From positions 1 to 9,022 of the forward strand of contig DJHY01000217.1 of assembly GCA_002433335.1 (NCBI GenBank): a DNA stretch of 9,022 nucleotides, in the 5' to 3' direction. Source of the DNA: Rhodospirillaceae bacterium UBA6608 (lineage in GTDB: Bacteria; Pseudomonadota; Alphaproteobacteria; Rhodospirillales_A; Casp-alpha2). The notes under the pieces were generated by a model. It was not told the origin of the DNA, ran no database searches, and saw only the letters and a list, made by a program, of their open reading frames with translations. A program made the translations under genes and the position numbers. Shown one piece after another: positions 7,111-9,022 of the stretch; the stretch's first letter is position 1; every line of letters starts with the position of its first letter.

Positions 7111-7119
7111 CTATGCACA
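7111..7119 (+). promoter_or_regulatory. DnaA-like box
   Basis: CTATGCACA differs from the relaxed TTATNCACA consensus only at position 1. It directly follows the GANTC site at 7107-7111, sharing one base. Confidence 0.5.
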
Positions 7120-7155
7120 GGTTTCCAGACCTTGGCGCAGATGCCTTTCCGAGAT

Positions 7156-7164
7156 TCTGGATAA
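7156..7164 (-). promoter_or_regulatory. DnaA box, one mismatch
   Basis: The minus strand reads TTATCCAGA, one change from TTATCCACA at position 8. It is the box nearest the A+T-rich block and overlaps both a GANTC site (7153-7157) and an IHF-like site (7162-7174). Confidence 0.6.
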
Positions 7165-7174
7165 CCTGTTGATG
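7162..7174 (-). promoter_or_regulatory. Second IHF-like site (12/13)
   Basis: Read on the minus strand, CATCAACAGGTTA matches WATCAANNNNTTR except for the first base. It shares three bases with the DnaA box at 7156-7164, so the two proteins might compete. Confidence 0.45.
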
Positions 7175-7210
7175 CATTTAATCCCCGACTCTCCCCTGCC
7201 CAACTACCAC

Positions 7211-7250
7211 ATCAATTTTCTATCTAAAGATATGTTTATTTTAATAGTTG
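7211..7250. other. A+T-rich block, candidate DNA-unwinding element and hemE promoter region
   Basis: Only 7 of these 40 bases are G or C, in a window that is otherwise clearly GC-rich. It contains an inverted repeat TATCT-AA-AGATA at 7221-7232. The stretch at 7229-7241 matches nine of the eleven specified positions of the E. coli 13-mer GATCTNTTNTTTT. A TTTAAT at 7240-7245 could be a -10 element for hemE, although no good -35 stands at 17 bases. Confidence 0.6.
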
Positions 7251-7305
7251 GACCGCCCGTCTATTGTGCCCCGACCCGGTCTTGAGGCCGAACGAACGAC
7301 CTGTC

Positions 7306-7311
7306 GGAGAG
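7306..7311 (+). promoter_or_regulatory. Ribosome-binding site deciding the hemE start
   Basis: GGAGAG stands 8 bases before the TTG at 7320 (10 bases counted from the GGAG core). The upstream TTG at 7248, which would open a longer frame, lies in the A+T-rich block without any such site. Confidence 0.6.
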
Positions 7312-7319
7312 CCCTTCCC

Positions 7320-8345
7320 TTGCGTTTTTTTCTGGAACCCTTTCACGGTAAGCCCACGGCCCGCCCGCCTGTCTGGATGATGCGCCAGGCCGGACGGTAC
7401 CTTCCTGAATATCGAGAACTGCGCAAGCAGGCGCGTGACTTCCTGAATTTCTGCTACACCCCGGATATGACGGTCGAGGCGACGTTGCAGCCGATCCGGC
7501 GTTACGGCTTCGACGCGGCGATCCTGTTTTCCGATATTCTGGTGATCCCGGACGCGCTGGGCCAGAACGTACGGTTCGAGGAAGGCGTTGGGCCGGTCTT
7601 GGATCCGGTAACGGATCGTGCCGGGATCGATGCCTTGAATGCGGACAGGGTGTTGGACCATCTGGCCCCGGTGTTCGAAACTCTGACCCGGTTGCGTCGT
7701 GAACTGCCGGACGAAACAGCCTTGATCGGGTTCGCCGGGTCGCCTTGGACCTTGGCGTTCTACATGGTCGAAGGGCGGGGGGGCGTCGACGGCAGTAAGC
7801 TTAAGAGGATGGCCTATGGCGCGCCGGACGACTTCGCAGCCCTGATCGGGGTGTTGGAAGAAGCCTTGGTTGTTTACCTATGCCGTCAGATCGAAGCCGG
7901 TGCGGAAGTTCTGCAGTTGTTCGATAGTTGGTCGGGCATTGCCGACGAAACGCTGTTTCAGCGTTGGATTATCGAGCCGACCGCGCGGATCGTGGCGCGG
8001 GTCAAGGAACGCCATCCGAACGTGCCGATCATTGGGTTTCCGCGCGGCGCCGGGCCGATGGGGGCGAAATACGCCCGGGAGACGGGTGTGAACGGCATGT
8101 CGGTGGACAGTCAGGTTCCCTTGTCCTGGGCCAAGGAGAACGTGGCCGCTGATTTCGTTTTGCAAGGCAATCTGGACAATCAGCTGCTGGTGACCGGCGG
8201 CGAGGAAATGGACGCGGCGGTTCGGCGGATCATGGCCGATATGGCCGGACGGCCGTTTATCTTCAACCTGGGTCATGGGATCGTGCCGCAGACGCCGCCC
8301 GAACACGTGGACCGGGTTTTGCATATCCTGCGTGGGGGGAAATAG
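7320..8345 (+). CDS. hemE: Uroporphyrinogen decarboxylase
   Basis: HemE removes the four acetate carboxyls of uroporphyrinogen III to give coproporphyrinogen III in haem synthesis. From the TTG at 7320 the protein has 341 residues, the usual size. Signature 1, PPVWMMRQAGR, lies at 16-26 with the substrate-binding Arg 22 and Arg 26. FSDIL at 70-74 carries the catalytic Asp 72. Signature 2, GFAGSPWTLAFYMVEG, is at 137-152 with the active-site Tyr 148. NLGHGI near the end carries His 319. The frame extends upstream to a TTG at 7248, but those 24 residues have no family match. The TTG at 7320 has a ribosome-binding site and starts MRFFLEPFHGK, like relatives. The rare TTG start may keep translation low. 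hemH follows after 24 bases, so the two are probably one operon reading away from oriC. Confidence 0.96.
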   Translation: MRFFLEPFHGKPTARPPVWMMRQAGRYLPEYRELRKQARDFLNFCYTPDMTVEATLQPIRRYGFDAAILFSDILVIPDALGQNVRFEEGVGPVLDPVTDRAGIDALNADRVLDHLAPVFETLTRLRRELPDETALIGFAGSPWTLAFYMVEGRGGVDGSKLKRMAYGAPDDFAALIGVLEEALVVYLCRQIEAGAEVLQLFDSWSGIADETLFQRWIIEPTARIVARVKERHPNVPIIGFPRGAGPMGAKYARETGVNGMSVDSQVPLSWAKENVAADFVLQGNLDNQLLVTGGEEMDAAVRRIMADMAGRPFIFNLGHGIVPQTPPEHVDRVLHILRGGK

Positions 8346-8369
8346 CGCAAACCGACGAGGGATAGGACG

Positions 8370-9022
8370 ATGACCAAGCGCGCGGTAATTTTGTTCAACC
8401 TGGGCGGGCCGGACGGACCGGATGCCGTTCAGCCGTTTCTGTTCAATCTGTTCAACGACCCGGCGATTATTTCGCTGCCCAATCCGTTTCGCTGGTTCCT
8501 GGCCAAGACGATCAGCAAGCGGCGCGCGCCGATCGCGCGCGAGATTTATGGCCATATCGGTGGAAAATCGCCTTTGCTGGAAGAAACGCAGGCGCAGGCC
8601 GATGCCTTGGAAGCTTTGTTGAACGGCCCCGGAAAACCGGAAACGCGGGTGTTCATTTGTATGCGCTATTGGCATCCGATGAGCGCCGAGACGGCAAAGG
8701 CTGTCGCCGCGTTCGGCCCAGATCAGATCATCGAATTGCCGTTGTATCCCCAATTTTCGACCACGACTTCGGCGTCGTCTTTGAAGGATTGGCGGCGGGC
8801 AGCTGCAGCCGCGGGGATCAAAGCATCGTCGAAGGCAGCCTGTTGTTATCCGACGGCGCCGGGATTCATCGGGGCTGCCGCCGATTTGGTCGCCAAGGGG
8901 ATCGAGACGGCCAGAACGGCCGGGGAGCCTCGGGTCCTGTTCTCGGCCCATGGCTTGCCGAAGAAGGTAATCGCCAAGGGCGATCCGTATCAGTTGCAGG
9001 GTGGGGAGGAGGGCGCAGGCGG
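8370..9022 (+). CDS. hemH: Ferrochelatase (3' end beyond window)
   Basis: HemH inserts ferrous iron into protoporphyrin IX, the final step of haem synthesis, at the cytoplasmic face of the membrane. The visible 217 codons begin MTKRAVILFNLGGPDGP, with FLFNLFNDPAII, YGHIGGKSPLLEET at about 60-73, MRYWHPM at 98-104, LPLYPQFSTTTSASSL at about 123-138 and SAHGLPKKVI at 192-201, whose His 194 is the metal-site residue. About 120-130 residues should follow outside the window. GAGG at 8357-8360 serves as the ribosome-binding site. The last codons after DPYQLQ read as a Gly/Glu run unlike the family, while the frame shifted by one base resumes a family-like sequence. This suggests a frameshift or sequencing error close to 9000. 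Confidence 0.93.
   Translation, partial: MTKRAVILFNLGGPDGPDAVQPFLFNLFNDPAIISLPNPFRWFLAKTISKRRAPIAREIYGHIGGKSPLLEETQAQADALEALLNGPGKPETRVFICMRYWHPMSAETAKAVAAFGPDQIIELPLYPQFSTTTSASSLKDWRRAAAAAGIKASSKAACCYPTAPGFIGAAADLVAKGIETARTAGEPRVLFSAHGLPKKVIAKGDPYQLQGGEEGAG

Larger units (their letters stand above)
7079..7191. promoter_or_regulatory. Cluster of four GANTC (CcrM-type) methylation sites
   Basis: GAATC at 7079-7083, GAGTC at 7107-7111, GATTC at 7153-7157 and GACTC at 7187-7191. In many alphaproteobacteria CcrM methylates the adenine of GANTC, and sites passed early by the fork become hemimethylated first. The cluster is striking because a hand scan found only about six other GANTC sites in the window. 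Confidence 0.6.
6890..7250. other. Predicted chromosomal replication origin (oriC)
   Basis: This is the only long non-coding stretch of the window. It sits between the PPSR-family gene and hemE, the same flanks as the Caulobacter and Rickettsia origins. Seen in the sequence: a perfect DnaA box at 6896-6904; weaker boxes at 6913-6921, 7111-7119 and 7156-7164; IHF-consensus matches at 7080-7092 and 7162-7174; four GANTC sites between 7079 and 7191; and an A+T-rich block at 7211-7250 as the likely unwinding element. Operons on both sides point away from it. No full CtrA site (TTAA-N7-TTAA) is present. The origin function is inferred from synteny and motifs. Small open frames within it (for example 6924-7118 minus and 6952-7164 plus) show no gene-like sequence. 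Confidence 0.82.

Noticed and set aside
6924..7164. Small open frames on both strands in the intergenic gap
   Set aside because: They overlap each other, lack ribosome-binding sites and family-like sequence, and lie over the origin motifs.
7878..8951. Minus-strand open frame of 357 codons
   Set aside because: It is antisense to hemE and hemH, whose translations carry their full family motifs; the Arg/Gln-rich product is typical of a shadow frame.

Overview
The window looks like chromosomal DNA of a GC-rich alphaproteobacterium, probably Rhodospirillales-like. Every recognisable protein is of alphaproteobacterial type, and the gene order is the one typically found beside the chromosomal replication origin of this class. 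No mobile element, tRNA, rRNA or CRISPR array was seen, and I found no novel multi-gene system. The most interesting stretch is the roughly 490-base non-coding gap before hemE, which I read as oriC.

Layout from left to right. A minus-strand pair, a Tim44-like membrane protein gene and mltA (cut by the left edge), is transcribed leftward. It diverges from the plus-strand genes fxsA and secB. secB ends in a hairpin terminator whose T-run reaches the stop codon of the convergent dnaQ gene. A five-gene minus-strand cluster then runs leftward from about 6829 to 3127: a PPDK regulatory protein (PPSR family), a Maf-type nucleotide pyrophosphatase, aroE, coaE and dnaQ. The spacing is tight, with a 4-base start/stop overlap between the first two. 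From about 6830 to 7319 there is no convincing gene. To its right, hemE and hemH run rightward, and hemH is cut by the right edge.

The intergenic region holds one perfect DnaA box, three weaker DnaA-like boxes, one perfect and one near-perfect IHF consensus match, four GANTC (CcrM-type) sites within 113 bases and an 82% A+T block next to hemE. Together with the hemE/PPSR flanks known from the Caulobacter and Rickettsia origins, this makes oriC the best reading. The neighbouring operons point away from it on both sides.

Functionally the window mixes envelope and export genes (mltA, Tim44-like, fxsA, secB), replication or nucleotide-pool genes (dnaQ, maf), central biosynthesis (aroE for chorismate, coaE for coenzyme A, hemE and hemH for haem) and a control gene for pyruvate phosphate dikinase. 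They share a conserved location more than a common pathway. Several start codons are re-assigned from ribosome-binding sites: GTG at 1989 for fxsA, GTG at 6829 for the PPSR gene and TTG at 7320 for hemE.
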